Below are positions 29,539-37,042 of a DNA stretch of 37,042 nucleotides, piece after piece (within the stretch, counting starts at the first letter, position 1; every line of letters starts with the position of its first letter). The DNA is taken from IMG/VR virus record IMGVR_UViG_3300042374_000326, positions 1-37,042 of that record; one strand, given 5' to 3'. The notes under the pieces were generated by a model. The model saw nothing but the letters and a program-made list of their open reading frames with translations. It did not search any database and was not told the origin of the DNA. The translations under genes were made by a program, and so were the position numbers. Source of the stretch: a virus.

Positions 29539-29751
29539 ATGGCCGATATATACACCCTTTTCCCGCCGCCGCAAGAGGTCCAGGATAAAGCCTGGCGCCG
29601 AGGCTACAGCCTCATCACCACATGGCGCCAATGCGTGCCCCGTGATCAATTCGAACGCATCGCATGGGCCGTAGCGCGCGGGCCGCACATGATCACATTC
29701 CAGAACATCGCAGACATCAACCGCCTATGGGGCCAAATCGTCCTACCATGA
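29539..29751 (+). CDS. Small hypothetical protein (70 aa)
   Basis: ATG 29539 has GGGAGG 8-9 bases upstream; an earlier codon at 29503 lies inside the hairpin and is rejected. The protein starts MADIYTLFPPPQEVQDKAWR and is mostly helical, with RDQFERIAWAVARGPHMITF and NIADINRLWGQI segments. No family recognised. This is the first gene after the hairpin; the next overlaps by 4 bases. Confidence 0.7.
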   Translation: MADIYTLFPPPQEVQDKAWRRGYSLITTWRQCVPRDQFERIAWAVARGPHMITFQNIADINRLWGQIVLP

Positions 29752-30134
29752 AAAGCCCATTCGCCATTCCAGACGCCGCCGCGCATCGCGGGGAGCGTTA
29801 CAGCCGGCGCCGCGCCATCTGGCGATCCGGGCCGCAACGATATTACCCGCGCCATGCCAGCATAGAACCCCACGCGGCCAAGCTGCTGCCAATGATGTTC
29901 GACACCGCCCTCCTTGAGGTTGGCGCCAGCTATGCCTTGCGCGCCGAAGAATTAGCCGAAACCGTGAAGCTGAACGCCGATAACTGGCAATGGCACACAA
30001 TACGCGGCACCGCCGAAGGCCGAGGCCTATACGAGCTTTACGCCTGGCGCTTTGACGTCCCGGTAGAAACCGCCGCAATCGAAATCCTTAATATCCTGTT
30101 TTCCGAAGCCATAGAGGAAAGCCGCCGTGACTGA
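29748..30134 (+). CDS. Hypothetical protein before the VapE gene (128 aa)
   Basis: ATG 29748 overlaps the previous stop. The N-terminus is basic (RGERYSRRRAIWRSGPQRYY). The rest is helical: ALLEVGASYALRAEELAETV and then LYAWRFDVPVETAAIEILNI. It ends 8 bases inside the VapE gene, so it is probably co-translated with it and may act in replication. Family not recognised. Confidence 0.68.
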   Translation: MKSPFAIPDAAAHRGERYSRRRAIWRSGPQRYYPRHASIEPHAAKLLPMMFDTALLEVGASYALRAEELAETVKLNADNWQWHTIRGTAEGRGLYELYAWRFDVPVETAAIEILNILFSEAIEESRRD

Positions 30135-31383
30135 CCCTATCATCGCCGCATTCCGCCAGCGCGACCGCAGCGCCACCCGTCACCGCAAGCGCATAGCCTC
30201 CATGGAAGGCCTATTAACCCTGGACGATAGGGGCCAGCCCGTCCCCAGCCTTGCCAATGCCATCGCCCTTTTCGCCGCCGATGAAAACCTACGCGACCTG
30301 GCCGGATATGACGAATTCCGAGATCAAGCCTATCTGTTGCGCCCGCCGCCGCTTGCCCAGGAAGGCGACACCCCAGCGCCCGGCCCATACCCCCGCGCAT
30401 GGCTGCGCAGCGACGTGGCCCTAATCACCGCTTACCTACAGCGCACCGCTATGCCGCGCATCAAGCGCGATATCGTGGAAGATGCCATGGAGGCGGAAGC
30501 ATCCAGGAGCCGTTTCCACCCCATCAGGGCATATCTGGACGCACTAGAATGGGATGGCCTATCCCGAATAGACACATGGCTTCATAGCGCCTTCGGAACG
30601 CCCCTGACGCCATATACGCAAGCCATAGGCGCCAAGTTCCTGATAGCCGCCGTGCGCCGCGTGCGCCGCCCTGGCGTGAAGTTTGACCATGCCCCGGTGG
30701 CACAAGGCCCGCAAGGCGCCGGCAAGTCATCCACCCTCGCTGCCCTATTCGGAGAATGGTTCTCAGATGCCCTGCCCGATAACCTAGGCGACAAAGACGC
30801 CGCCATGGCTTTGCGTGGCGTGTGGGGCCTAGAGATGGCCGAGCTTACCCAAATCCTCGCCACCGAGGCGGAAGCCGTCAAAGCCTTCCTAACCCGCACC
30901 GTTGACCGATACCGCCCGCCCTATGGCCGGCAGATCATCGAGATACCCCGGCAAGGCGTCCTTTTCGGCACCACCAATGCCCAAGAATGGCTACGCGATG
31001 CCACCGGAAACCGCCGCTGGTGGCCATTCGATTGCATAGCCTGCAACCCGGAATGGGTGGCAGCAAACCGAAATCAGCTTTGGGCAGAAGCCGCCGCGCG
31101 CGAAAAAGCAGGTGAAACGCATTGGCTTGACGATCAGGAAGCCAAAGAGGAAGCACAACAAAACCAAGAAGATAGGATGATCGAAGATCCATGGCACGGC
31201 AAAATTTCCGACTACATTGAAGGCTTGGCAAAAATAACTGTTCCATCAATCCTGGAAAATGCTATAAGCATGCCCGTCGCTATGCAAAACAGGGCGGCAC
31301 AAATGCGCGTGGCCAGCATCCTCACCCGGATGGGCTGGCAATCCAAGCGCAGCGGCACGTCCCGCTTTTGGTTGCCACCCTGA
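30127..31383 (+). CDS. VapE-type (virulence-associated E) replication ATPase/helicase (418 aa)
   Basis: The start is GTG 30127, 8 bases inside the preceding gene. Residues 130-180 carry the usual VapE lead (HPIRAYLDALEWDGLSRIDT). GPQGAGKSS (194-202) is Walker A. DNLGDKDAAMALRGVWGLEM contains the Walker B-like strand, and the LFGTTNAQEWLRDATGNRRWWP block (about 278-299) is the sensor and arginine region. The C-terminal 60 residues look like a winged helix (AAQMRVASILTRMGWQSKRS). Relatives act as helicases at origins in phages and phage satellites. The iteron array begins 1 base after the stop, which fits an origin next to its initiator. Confidence 0.9.
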   Translation: MTDPIIAAFRQRDRSATRHRKRIASMEGLLTLDDRGQPVPSLANAIALFAADENLRDLAGYDEFRDQAYLLRPPPLAQEGDTPAPGPYPRAWLRSDVALITAYLQRTAMPRIKRDIVEDAMEAEASRSRFHPIRAYLDALEWDGLSRIDTWLHSAFGTPLTPYTQAIGAKFLIAAVRRVRRPGVKFDHAPVAQGPQGAGKSSTLAALFGEWFSDALPDNLGDKDAAMALRGVWGLEMAELTQILATEAEAVKAFLTRTVDRYRPPYGRQIIEIPRQGVLFGTTNAQEWLRDATGNRRWWPFDCIACNPEWVAANRNQLWAEAAAREKAGETHWLDDQEAKEEAQQNQEDRMIEDPWHGKISDYIEGLAKITVPSILENAISMPVAMQNRAAQMRVASILTRMGWQSKRSGTSRFWLPP

Positions 31384-31611
31384 GTGACAACCTGTGACAA
31401 CCTGTGACATCTTCTGTGACAACCTCAACCCTTTGAAAAAAAAGGAAATGACATCCATGACATCAAAAACCGCGCCAACATTCCTACCCCCGCACGTATA
31501 TAGAATGTTGGAAAAGGTTGTCATAGGTTGTCATGGTTGTCATCTATCTATATATTCCAAGGGGTTACATAGTGACAACCTACTGTGACAACCTCAGAAA
31601 AATGACAACCT
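31384..31611. other. Candidate replication origin with 10-bp iterons
   Basis: GTGACAACCT occurs exactly at 31384, 31394, 31416, 31572 and 31585. ATGACAACCT is at 31602, and a degenerate copy GTGACATCTT is at 31404. The reverse orientation, AGGTTGTCAT, is at 31515 and 31525, with GGTTGTCAT at 31535. Two ATGACATC copies are at 31448 and 31457. Between the inverted and the right-hand copies lies an AT-rich segment (31543-31560) that could open. The 10-base spacing places the sites on one face of the helix. Genes of the VapE/Rep type in phage satellites often have their origin right downstream. Confidence 0.78.
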
Positions 31612-31886
31612 CAAAAAGCCAGCTAAACCTATTCGCAGAACCGCCAAAACAAGCGCAAGCCCTTGATCCCGCTGCAAATTACCCCACAAAAGCCAGCCGA
31701 AAGGCAGCATTCGACGCATGGGATAAAGAGTGGCAAAAATGGGCCGAAAATGGCATGATTGGCGAATATCCACACCCGCCCGCCGGGCTTGCATCCGCCA
31801 TCGCAGATTGCCTGATGAAAAACCCTTCCCGTCCCGCCCATCCCTATGCTAAAACCCCCAAACCGATCAGGAGCCGCCGCGCATGA
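31602..31886 (+). CDS. Small protein with N-terminal sliding-clamp-binding motif (94 aa)
   Basis: ATG 31602 is itself the first base triplet of the last iteron and lacks a clear ribosome site, so initiator binding at the origin could affect this gene. Residues 7-11 are QLNLF, close to the beta-clamp-binding consensus QL[S/D]LF, in a disordered N-terminus. The next part (YPTKASRKAAFDAWDKEWQK) is helical and the end is basic and Pro-rich. It could connect replication at the origin with the host clamp or divert it. Family not recognised. It overlaps the next gene by 4 bases. Confidence 0.65.
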   Translation: MTTSKSQLNLFAEPPKQAQALDPAANYPTKASRKAAFDAWDKEWQKWAENGMIGEYPHPPAGLASAIADCLMKNPSRPAHPYAKTPKPIRSRRA

Positions 31887-32044
31887 TGCGACAACTGAAA
31901 GACCCATTCACCTGGATCAGCCTTGGCCTAGGCTGCGTGATGATCCACCTCGCCCAAGAAGGCCATTTGCTTTCCGTGCTGGCGCTGGTCGCGCTCATGC
32001 TCTGGGGCGATCATGAACGCGCAAAAGGAAAAGCGCGATGGTAG
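31883..32044 (+). CDS. Small membrane protein (53 aa)
   Basis: An ATGA overlap joins it to the previous gene. Two hydrophobic stretches (WISLGLGCVMIHLA and LLSVLALVALMLWG) make one hairpin or two short helices, followed by a basic C-terminus. No family recognised. Its stop overlaps the start of the probable small terminase by 7 bases. Confidence 0.62.
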   Translation: MMRQLKDPFTWISLGLGCVMIHLAQEGHLLSVLALVALMLWGDHERAKGKARW

Positions 32045-32433
32045 AAAAGACGCGCGACATGGTAGAAACCCCCCGCGCGCGGAAATTAGGCACCGGTATC
32101 CCTGCGCGTGGTGCCGGAACAGGTGGCCCGGCCAGAGGAGAACCCGCCCGCGCGGCCTTTGGCGTGGCGCCACAGCCGCCCGCTTGGACAAAGAGCGAAG
32201 GCAGGGCCGTAGCGGCAGAAATCCGCCGCAGCATCGCAGAAAGGCGCCAGGCGTTGCTAGAGGCCCAGATGGCCCGCGCGCTTGATCCTGCCCATCCGCA
32301 AGGCCATGCAGCGGCGGTAAACCTGCTGGACCGGATTATGCCGCCCGAGAGCAAGGCGACATTGGCCGGCGATGATGACGCGCCATTGATTACCAAGATT
32401 GAGCGCGTGATAGTGGATAAAGATGCCCCTTAA
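32038..32433 (+). CDS. Probable terminase small subunit (131 aa)
   Basis: Position just upstream of the large terminase and the C-terminal pattern support this call. The first 50 residues are basic and Gly/Pro-rich. Residues 52-82 are a long helix (SEGRAVAAEIRRSIAERRQA). The end HPQGHAAAVNLLDRIMPPES, then KATLAGDDDAPLITKIERVI, resembles the small terminase or similar proteins found directly before TerL in related podoviruses. It would recognise the packaging start site. A clear HTH is not obvious, so it is not certain. Confidence 0.62.
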   Translation: MVEKTRDMVETPRARKLGTGIPARGAGTGGPARGEPARAAFGVAPQPPAWTKSEGRAVAAEIRRSIAERRQALLEAQMARALDPAHPQGHAAAVNLLDRIMPPESKATLAGDDDAPLITKIERVIVDKDAP

Positions 32434-32542
32434 CTTCTTCAACGCTTGGCCCGGCTGGCGTATCGCTTCAATCAGCGCGAGAGCGTGAACACGGCGTTAA
32501 GGGGTGGAAGTCTGCCGTGATGATTGGAACCGGGAATTTTTG

Positions 32543-32707
32543 ATGCTGATGATCCTGACCTTCCTGATATGCGCGCCCGGCCAAGGCTGCGAGCCGGGCT
32601 ATCTGGCGCATCGCAGCTGCGTGGCAGGGCAAGCCTATATCCGCGCCAGGATGCACCCTGACCACGAATTGCGCGACCTGATCTGCCAGCCGGCGGAGCG
32701 CAAGTGA
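32543..32707 (+). CDS. Small Cys-rich, possibly exported protein (54 aa)
   Basis: ATG 32543 has GGGAA 7 bases before it; a GTG at 32504 would extend it by 13 residues. The product starts with a short hydrophobic segment (MLMILTFLICAPGQGCE) and has four cysteines (about residues 10, 16, 26 and 48), as in small exported disulfide proteins of phages and bacteria. The pattern is not a clean lipobox. Function unknown. The stop overlaps the large terminase GTG start. Confidence 0.55.
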   Translation: MLMILTFLICAPGQGCEPGYLAHRSCVAGQAYIRARMHPDHELRDLICQPAERK

Positions 32708-33930
32708 CAGCCCTGCAAATCCAAACCCCAGCATGGGCAAGGCCGCTGCTGGCGCCTTCCCGTTACAAGGGCGCTTGGGGCGGGCGCGGGTCCGGCAAAT
32801 CCCATTTCTTTGCCGAGGCGATGATTGAAGCCCATATCCTGGACCCAAACACCTATTCCGTTTGCGTGCGTGAGAACCAGAAGAGCCTTGCCCAATCCGT
32901 CAAACGCCTGCTGGAAACCAAGATTGAAGCCCTAGGCGCCGGGGATTACTTCGAAGTCCAGGAAGCCGTGATCAAAAACCGGCGCGGCGATGGCCGAATC
33001 ATCTTCCAAGGCATGAAAACCCACACCGCCGATAGCATCAAATCGCTTGAAGGCTATGACCGGGCATGGGTGGAAGAGGCGCAAAGCCTAAGCCAAACCA
33101 GCCTAGATATGCTGCGCCCGACGATCCGCAAGCCTGGCAGCGAGTTATGGTTTACCTGGAACCCGCGCGAAAAATCGGACCCGGTTGATCACCTGCTAAG
33201 GGGCGATACGCCGCCCAAGGACGCCGTGGTTCTAGGCGTTAACTATGATCAGAACCCTTGGTTTCCGGACGTTTTGCGGGATGAAATGGAGTATGACCGC
33301 CGCCGCGATCCGGACAAATACAATCACGTTTGGCTTGGCGGATACCTTGCCAACAGCGAGGCGCGCGTGTTCCGCAACTGGCGGATTGAGGAGTTTGAAG
33401 CCCCGCGCGATGCAATCCACCGGCTAGGCGCTGACTGGGGATTCAGTGTTGACCCGACCGTGCTGGTCAGGTGCCATATCATAGGACGGACGCTTTACGT
33501 TGACTTCGAAGCCTATCAGGTGGGATGCGAAATCGTGAACATCCCCGAGTTGTTCATGACGGTGCCAGAGGCCGAGAAATGGCCGATGACCGCCGATAGC
33601 GCCAGGCCCGAGACTATCTCGCACATGCGAAAGCATGGCTTCCCGCGCATCTTCCCAGCGGTTAAAGGGCCGCGATCCCTGGAAGAGGGGGTGGAATGGT
33701 TGAAGTCCTTTGATATCGTGGTTCACCCGCGATGCGTGCATACGATCGACGAATTGACCCTCTATTCCTACAAGCGCGATCCGCTAACTGACCGCATCTT
33801 GCCGGTGTTAGAGGATAAAAAGAACCACGTCATTGATGCCCTGCGCTACGCCTGCGAGGGGGTCCGGCGGGCCAAGGTAGAAAGCCGCCCCGCAATTATA
33901 CCCTTGCCATCGGCCCATCGCTGGGGCTAA
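32704..33930 (+). CDS. terL: Terminase large subunit, PBSX-like (408 aa)
   Basis: The packaging motor ATPase and nuclease. The start is GTG 32704 (GTGA overlap). GGRGSGKS (residues 26-33) is Walker A. WVEEAQ (122-127) is Walker B with the catalytic glutamate, and LWFTWNP is the coupling motif. The C-terminal nuclease has GADWGFSVDPT, an Asp-rich ADSARPETISHM part and a last acidic cluster in KNHVIDALRYACEG. The length (408) is nearer to the PBSX-type enzymes than to P22 gp2 (499). Headful cutting is expected and agrees with the circular assembly. The portal gene follows after 11 bases. Confidence 0.95.
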   Translation: MTALQIQTPAWARPLLAPSRYKGAWGGRGSGKSHFFAEAMIEAHILDPNTYSVCVRENQKSLAQSVKRLLETKIEALGAGDYFEVQEAVIKNRRGDGRIIFQGMKTHTADSIKSLEGYDRAWVEEAQSLSQTSLDMLRPTIRKPGSELWFTWNPREKSDPVDHLLRGDTPPKDAVVLGVNYDQNPWFPDVLRDEMEYDRRRDPDKYNHVWLGGYLANSEARVFRNWRIEEFEAPRDAIHRLGADWGFSVDPTVLVRCHIIGRTLYVDFEAYQVGCEIVNIPELFMTVPEAEKWPMTADSARPETISHMRKHGFPRIFPAVKGPRSLEEGVEWLKSFDIVVHPRCVHTIDELTLYSYKRDPLTDRILPVLEDKKNHVIDALRYACEGVRRAKVESRPAIIPLPSAHRWG

Positions 33931-33941
33931 TATGCCGCCCC

Positions 33942-36311
33942 ATGGCGCGCATATCCCGAGAGCAGGCATGGGCAAACCTCCACCAGGAGGCAACAGCCGA
34001 GTTTGACCGCATCCAATCCGCCTTGCGCGATGAGCGGCTGCAATGCCTCAAAGATCGGCGATTTTACAGCATTGCCGGCGCCCAATGGGAAGGCCCGCTT
34101 TCGGAGCAGTTTGAAAACAAGCCCAAGTTTGAGGTGAATAAGGTTCACCTGTCCGTCATTCGCATCTTCAATGAGTTTCGGAACAACCGCATCTCCGTGG
34201 CGTTTGTGTCCAAGGAAGGCCGGGAAGATGATGCGCTTGCGGAAACCTGCAACGATCTTTACCGCGCCGATGAGCAAGACAGCGTAGCCGAGGAAGCCTA
34301 TGACAACGCTTTCGAAGAGGCGGTTGGCGGCGGCTTTGGCGCCTGGCGGCTGCGGACGGAATACGTCAACGAGGAAGATGAGGATGACGATAAGCAGCGC
34401 ATCCGCATTGAACCGATCTTTGACGCCGATAGTTCGGTTTGGTTCGACCTAGACGCCAAGCGGCAAGATAAGGCCGATGCCAAGTGTTGCTTTGTACTAA
34501 CCGCCATGACGCCACAGGCTTATGAGCGCGAATGGAATGATAGCCCGGCAAGCTGGCCAAAGGAAGTGCAGCAGCTTGAGTTTGATTGGGCAACGCCAGA
34601 TGTTGTTTATGTTGCGGAATATTACAAGCTGGAAGAGGTTTCCGAAACTATCCGGATATTCCGGATGCTTGACGGAAAAGAGGAAAAGCATTCTCAATCC
34701 GAGTTTGATGAGGATGAAGAGTTAGAGGACCGTCTTGCCGCGATTGGCGCGCGAGAGATGCGCCGCAAGAAAGTGAAGCGGCGCAAGGTTCGCAAATACA
34801 TCCTGAGTGGCGCCAAGGTTCTTGAGGATTGCGGATACATTGCCGGGCGGCATATCCCGATTGTGCCGGTATATGGCAAGCGATGGTTTGTGGATAACGT
34901 CGAGCGGTGCATGGGCCATGTGCGGCTGGCCAAGGATGCGCAGCGCTTGAAGAATATGCAGCTTTCGAAGCTGGGCGAGATTGCGGCGCTGTCCAGCGTG
35001 GAAAAACCGATCCTGACGCCGGAGCAGGTTATTGGCCACCAGCAGATGTGGGCCGATGATAACCTGAAGAATTACCCTTACCTGTTATTGAACCCGATCA
35101 CGGACGCCAGTGGCAATCAGCAGGCCGGTGGCCCGGTTGCCTATACCAAGCCGCCGGTAATCCCACCTGCGCTGGCCGGCATGTTGCAGGTAACTGAAAC
35201 GGATATGCAGGAAATCCTTGGTTCGGCGCAGCAGGCCGATAAGATGGTTTCCAACATTTCCGGCAAAGCCGTGGAGATGATCCAGCAACGCCTGGACATG
35301 CAGGCTTTCATTTACATGTCCAACATGGCGAAGGCCGTGAAGCGTTGCGGCGAGATTTGGCTTTCCATGGCCAAGGATGTTTTTGTTGAACCTGGCCGCA
35401 AAATGAAGGGCATTGGCGCGCAAGGCGAGGTTTCCACCGTTGAGCTGATGCGCCCGGTGATGGGCGAAGAGGGCGAAGTGGAACATGAGAACGATTTATC
35501 TGATGCCGAGTTTGACGTTGCGGTAACGGTTGGGCCATCCAGTTCCAGCAAGCGCGCGGCTACTGTGCGCGCCCTGACCGGCATGATGGCCATTACGCCC
35601 GATCCGGAAACTCAAAAGGTGCTGCAAGCCATGGCCATGATGAACATGGAAGGCGAGGGCATTGAGGAAGTGCGGGAGTATTTCCGCAAGCAATTGGTTC
35701 AGGCTGGCGTATTGAAACCGACTGAGGAAGAGGCGAAAGCGATGGCGGAAGCCGCGCAACAGCCGCCGCCGCCTACGCCGGAGCAGCAATACTTGATTGC
35801 CCAGGCCGAAAAGGCATTGGCCGATGCCGAGAAGATCAAGACGGAAGCGCAGAAGATCGCGGCGGAGTTTTCGCCCGAGATGATCCAGGCCAAGCAGGCC
35901 GGCGAGGCGGCGAAGATCGAGGCCGATGTTGAAAAGGCCCGGATGCAGGCCGAAGTGGCGCGCGTGAATGCCGAAGTGGCGCGGATTAAGGCGATGGCCG
36001 ATGTTGAGATGGAGCGCGAAAAGGCCCGCGCCGTGGTGGAAGCGCCGCAACGCGAGACCAACAGCAATCCGCCATTGATTGTGGTGGATCAGAACGGCGG
36101 CATTCAGAAGGTAATGGCGCCGGCCATTGAGGCTATGAGCATGGCGCTTGCTGATGCTGGCGCTGCCATTGAAAGCCTAGCGCAAAGCCAGGGCCAGATG
36201 GTGGAGAAGTTGGACGCCAATCACGCGCAATCGGAGAAATCCCGCAAGGCTAAGGTTGTGGTGCGGAAGGCCGCCGATGGTTCCTACGTTGGCGAAAGGA
36301 TTGAGGACTGA
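33942..36311 (+). CDS. Portal protein, P22 gp1-like (789 aa)
   Basis: The 12-subunit ring at the capsid vertex through which DNA moves. The start has RQWEGPL-type features of the family: FYSIAGAQWEGPLSEQFENK and FEVNKVHLSVIRIFNEFRNN (about residues 43-86). The middle has the wing and stem regions. Residues about 605-705 are a very long charged helix (LIAQAEKALADAEKIKTEAQ and on), corresponding to the barrel of the P22 portal, which senses the filled head. The length is somewhat larger than P22 (725). The stop shares a base with the next start. Confidence 0.94.
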   Translation: MARISREQAWANLHQEATAEFDRIQSALRDERLQCLKDRRFYSIAGAQWEGPLSEQFENKPKFEVNKVHLSVIRIFNEFRNNRISVAFVSKEGREDDALAETCNDLYRADEQDSVAEEAYDNAFEEAVGGGFGAWRLRTEYVNEEDEDDDKQRIRIEPIFDADSSVWFDLDAKRQDKADAKCCFVLTAMTPQAYEREWNDSPASWPKEVQQLEFDWATPDVVYVAEYYKLEEVSETIRIFRMLDGKEEKHSQSEFDEDEELEDRLAAIGAREMRRKKVKRRKVRKYILSGAKVLEDCGYIAGRHIPIVPVYGKRWFVDNVERCMGHVRLAKDAQRLKNMQLSKLGEIAALSSVEKPILTPEQVIGHQQMWADDNLKNYPYLLLNPITDASGNQQAGGPVAYTKPPVIPPALAGMLQVTETDMQEILGSAQQADKMVSNISGKAVEMIQQRLDMQAFIYMSNMAKAVKRCGEIWLSMAKDVFVEPGRKMKGIGAQGEVSTVELMRPVMGEEGEVEHENDLSDAEFDVAVTVGPSSSSKRAATVRALTGMMAITPDPETQKVLQAMAMMNMEGEGIEEVREYFRKQLVQAGVLKPTEEEAKAMAEAAQQPPPPTPEQQYLIAQAEKALADAEKIKTEAQKIAAEFSPEMIQAKQAGEAAKIEADVEKARMQAEVARVNAEVARIKAMADVEMEREKARAVVEAPQRETNSNPPLIVVDQNGGIQKVMAPAIEAMSMALADAGAAIESLAQSQGQMVEKLDANHAQSEKSRKAKVVVRKAADGSYVGERIED

Positions 36312-37042
36312 TGGCGGACAATGTAGGCTATACGCCCGGCACTGGCGCCACCATTGCGGCTGATGATATCGGCGGCGTTCTTCATCAGCGGGTAAAGCTT
36401 GGCGTCGGCGGTGATGGCGTTGCGGTTGATGTAAGCGCGGCCAATCCGATGCCGGTAACGGCGCCCGGCGGCATTGCGGTAACAGGCGCCCTGACCGATG
36501 CGGAGCTTCGCGCGGCAGCGGTGCCGGTATCTGGCCCGTTGACGGATGCCGAATTACGGGCGACTGCGGTACCGGTTTCGGCGGCTTCCCTGCCGTTGCC
36601 TTCGGGCGCCGCAACGGCCGCCAATCAGCCGGACGTGCGGACCTCGCATCCCCTCTATGGCGACCGCGGCGCGGTGGTGCGGCAGGCGCCGGCGGATATC
36701 TGGAGCGTGGGTTTCGCGGCATCCGGTTCTGGCTTGCTGGCGCCCGAGTTGACGCAACGGCGCCTGGGCACGGGTATTACGGTCTCACAGTCATCCAGCA
36801 ACCTCGTGGTCGCGGCAGGCACTACGGCCAATAGCGAGTTTTTGGCGCGGTCGGTGACGAGCTTCCGAGGCGCGGTCATTCAACGGCACAAGACAATCCT
36901 CTCGCAGCGCATCGCAAACAACAATTTCGTTGTGATGTTGGCCGACATGATTGGTGAAGGTTTGGCCTGCACGATCAACAGCGCCACGTCCATCACAGTT
37001 ACCAAAGTAGCGCACGGCTTCACGGCCACAAATGTCGGGCAA
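36311..37042 (+). CDS. Virion structural protein, N-terminal part (gene continues at 1-1107)
   Basis: ATG 36311 shares its A with the portal stop. The first 75 residues are followed by short repeats GPLTDAELRATAVPVS (at about residues 58-92), an adhesin-like repeat that occurs in phage fibre and head proteins. A beta-rich body begins near residue 100. The full protein is 570 residues (36311-36916 joined to 1-1107). It stands between portal and scaffold in place of nothing known in P22. A head fibre or vertex protein is likely. Confidence 0.82.
   Translation, partial: MADNVGYTPGTGATIAADDIGGVLHQRVKLGVGGDGVAVDVSAANPMPVTAPGGIAVTGALTDAELRAAAVPVSGPLTDAELRATAVPVSAASLPLPSGAATAANQPDVRTSHPLYGDRGAVVRQAPADIWSVGFAASGSGLLAPELTQRRLGTGITVSQSSSNLVVAAGTTANSEFLARSVTSFRGAVIQRHKTILSQRIANNNFVVMLADMIGEGLACTINSATSITVTKVAHGFTATNVGQ
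36917..37042. repeat. Terminal direct repeat, right copy
   Basis: This is identical to bases 1-126. See the left copy: it most likely reflects overlap of a circularly closed assembly and should be counted once. Confidence 0.93.

Noticed and set aside
31448-31588. Short ORF through the iteron region
   Set aside because: Half of its codons come from the repeats, and there is no good ribosome spacing or family match. Translation cannot be excluded.
31384-31611. CRISPR array
   Set aside because: Repeats are only 10 bp, in both orientations and without spacers of regular length; iterons fit better.
32423-32488. 21-codon ORF after the small terminase gene
   Set aside because: Too short, with no family or repeat evidence.
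1-37042. Integrase, attachment site, CI repressor, partition genes, tRNA genes
   Set aside because: None was recognised on either strand; this is a by-eye negative and not a proof.

Overview
The window is a complete, circularly assembled genome of a tailed phage with a P22-like (podovirus) virion plan. Bases 1-126 are repeated exactly at 36917-37042, so the unique sequence is a circle of 36,916 bp. One structural gene is cut by the window ends: it starts at 36311 and finishes at 1107. The host is probably an alphaproteobacterium. The reasons are a GcrA-family regulator (a family of alphaproteobacterial cell-cycle regulators), a holin of the three-helix gene-transfer-agent type, an M15 endolysin of the kind common in alphaproteobacterial phages, and fairly high GC by eye. 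No integrase, CI-type repressor, partition gene or tRNA was seen, so a lytic life style is the simplest reading.

Layout. The control region (about 22.87-22.98 kb) holds two back-to-back promoters. The rightward promoter has a perfect inverted repeat in its spacer and probably makes a leaderless mRNA for a Cro-like protein. The leftward operon (22869 down to 19663) encodes small membrane proteins, a protein ending in a sliding-clamp-binding motif, a Gp157-like protein, a RecT-family annealing protein and an HTH protein. The rightward early operon (22979 to 31383) encodes the Cro-like protein, a zinc-ribbon HTH protein, the GcrA-like regulator, a SNF2-like helicase overlapping a DNA methyltransferase, a mosaic of short coiled-coil and membrane proteins, a VRR-NUC nuclease and a VapE-type helicase/ATPase. 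Just after VapE (31384-31611) lies a dense array of 10-bp repeats in both orientations around an AT-rich core, a good candidate replication origin.

The late module runs rightward through the window ends: probable small terminase, large terminase (32704), portal (33942), the split structural protein, short basic proteins, scaffold (2252), coat (3252), probable decoration protein, gp4-like and gp10-like neck/tail proteins, a repeat-bearing fibre-like protein, a needle-like protein, three DNA-ejection proteins (gp7-, gp20- and gp16-like, the last with a lytic transglycosylase domain) and a P22-type tailspike with a beta-helix body. Three membrane proteins and an M15 endolysin complete lysis at 19675, where the rightward genes meet the leftward operon tail to tail with a 13-bp overlap.

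How it works together. The early genes appear to provide recombination, replication at the iteron array, and possibly reprogramming of host transcription and methylation (GcrA-like protein plus methyltransferase). The late genes build a P22-type capsid that is filled by the terminase, closed by gp4/gp10/needle, and delivers DNA with the help of ejection proteins. The most notable signals are the iteron origin candidate, the GcrA-like/methyltransferase pair in one operon, two short proteins with clamp-binding pentapeptides, the spacer operator with a leaderless gene, and repeated gene-junction sequences at 27-29 kb.
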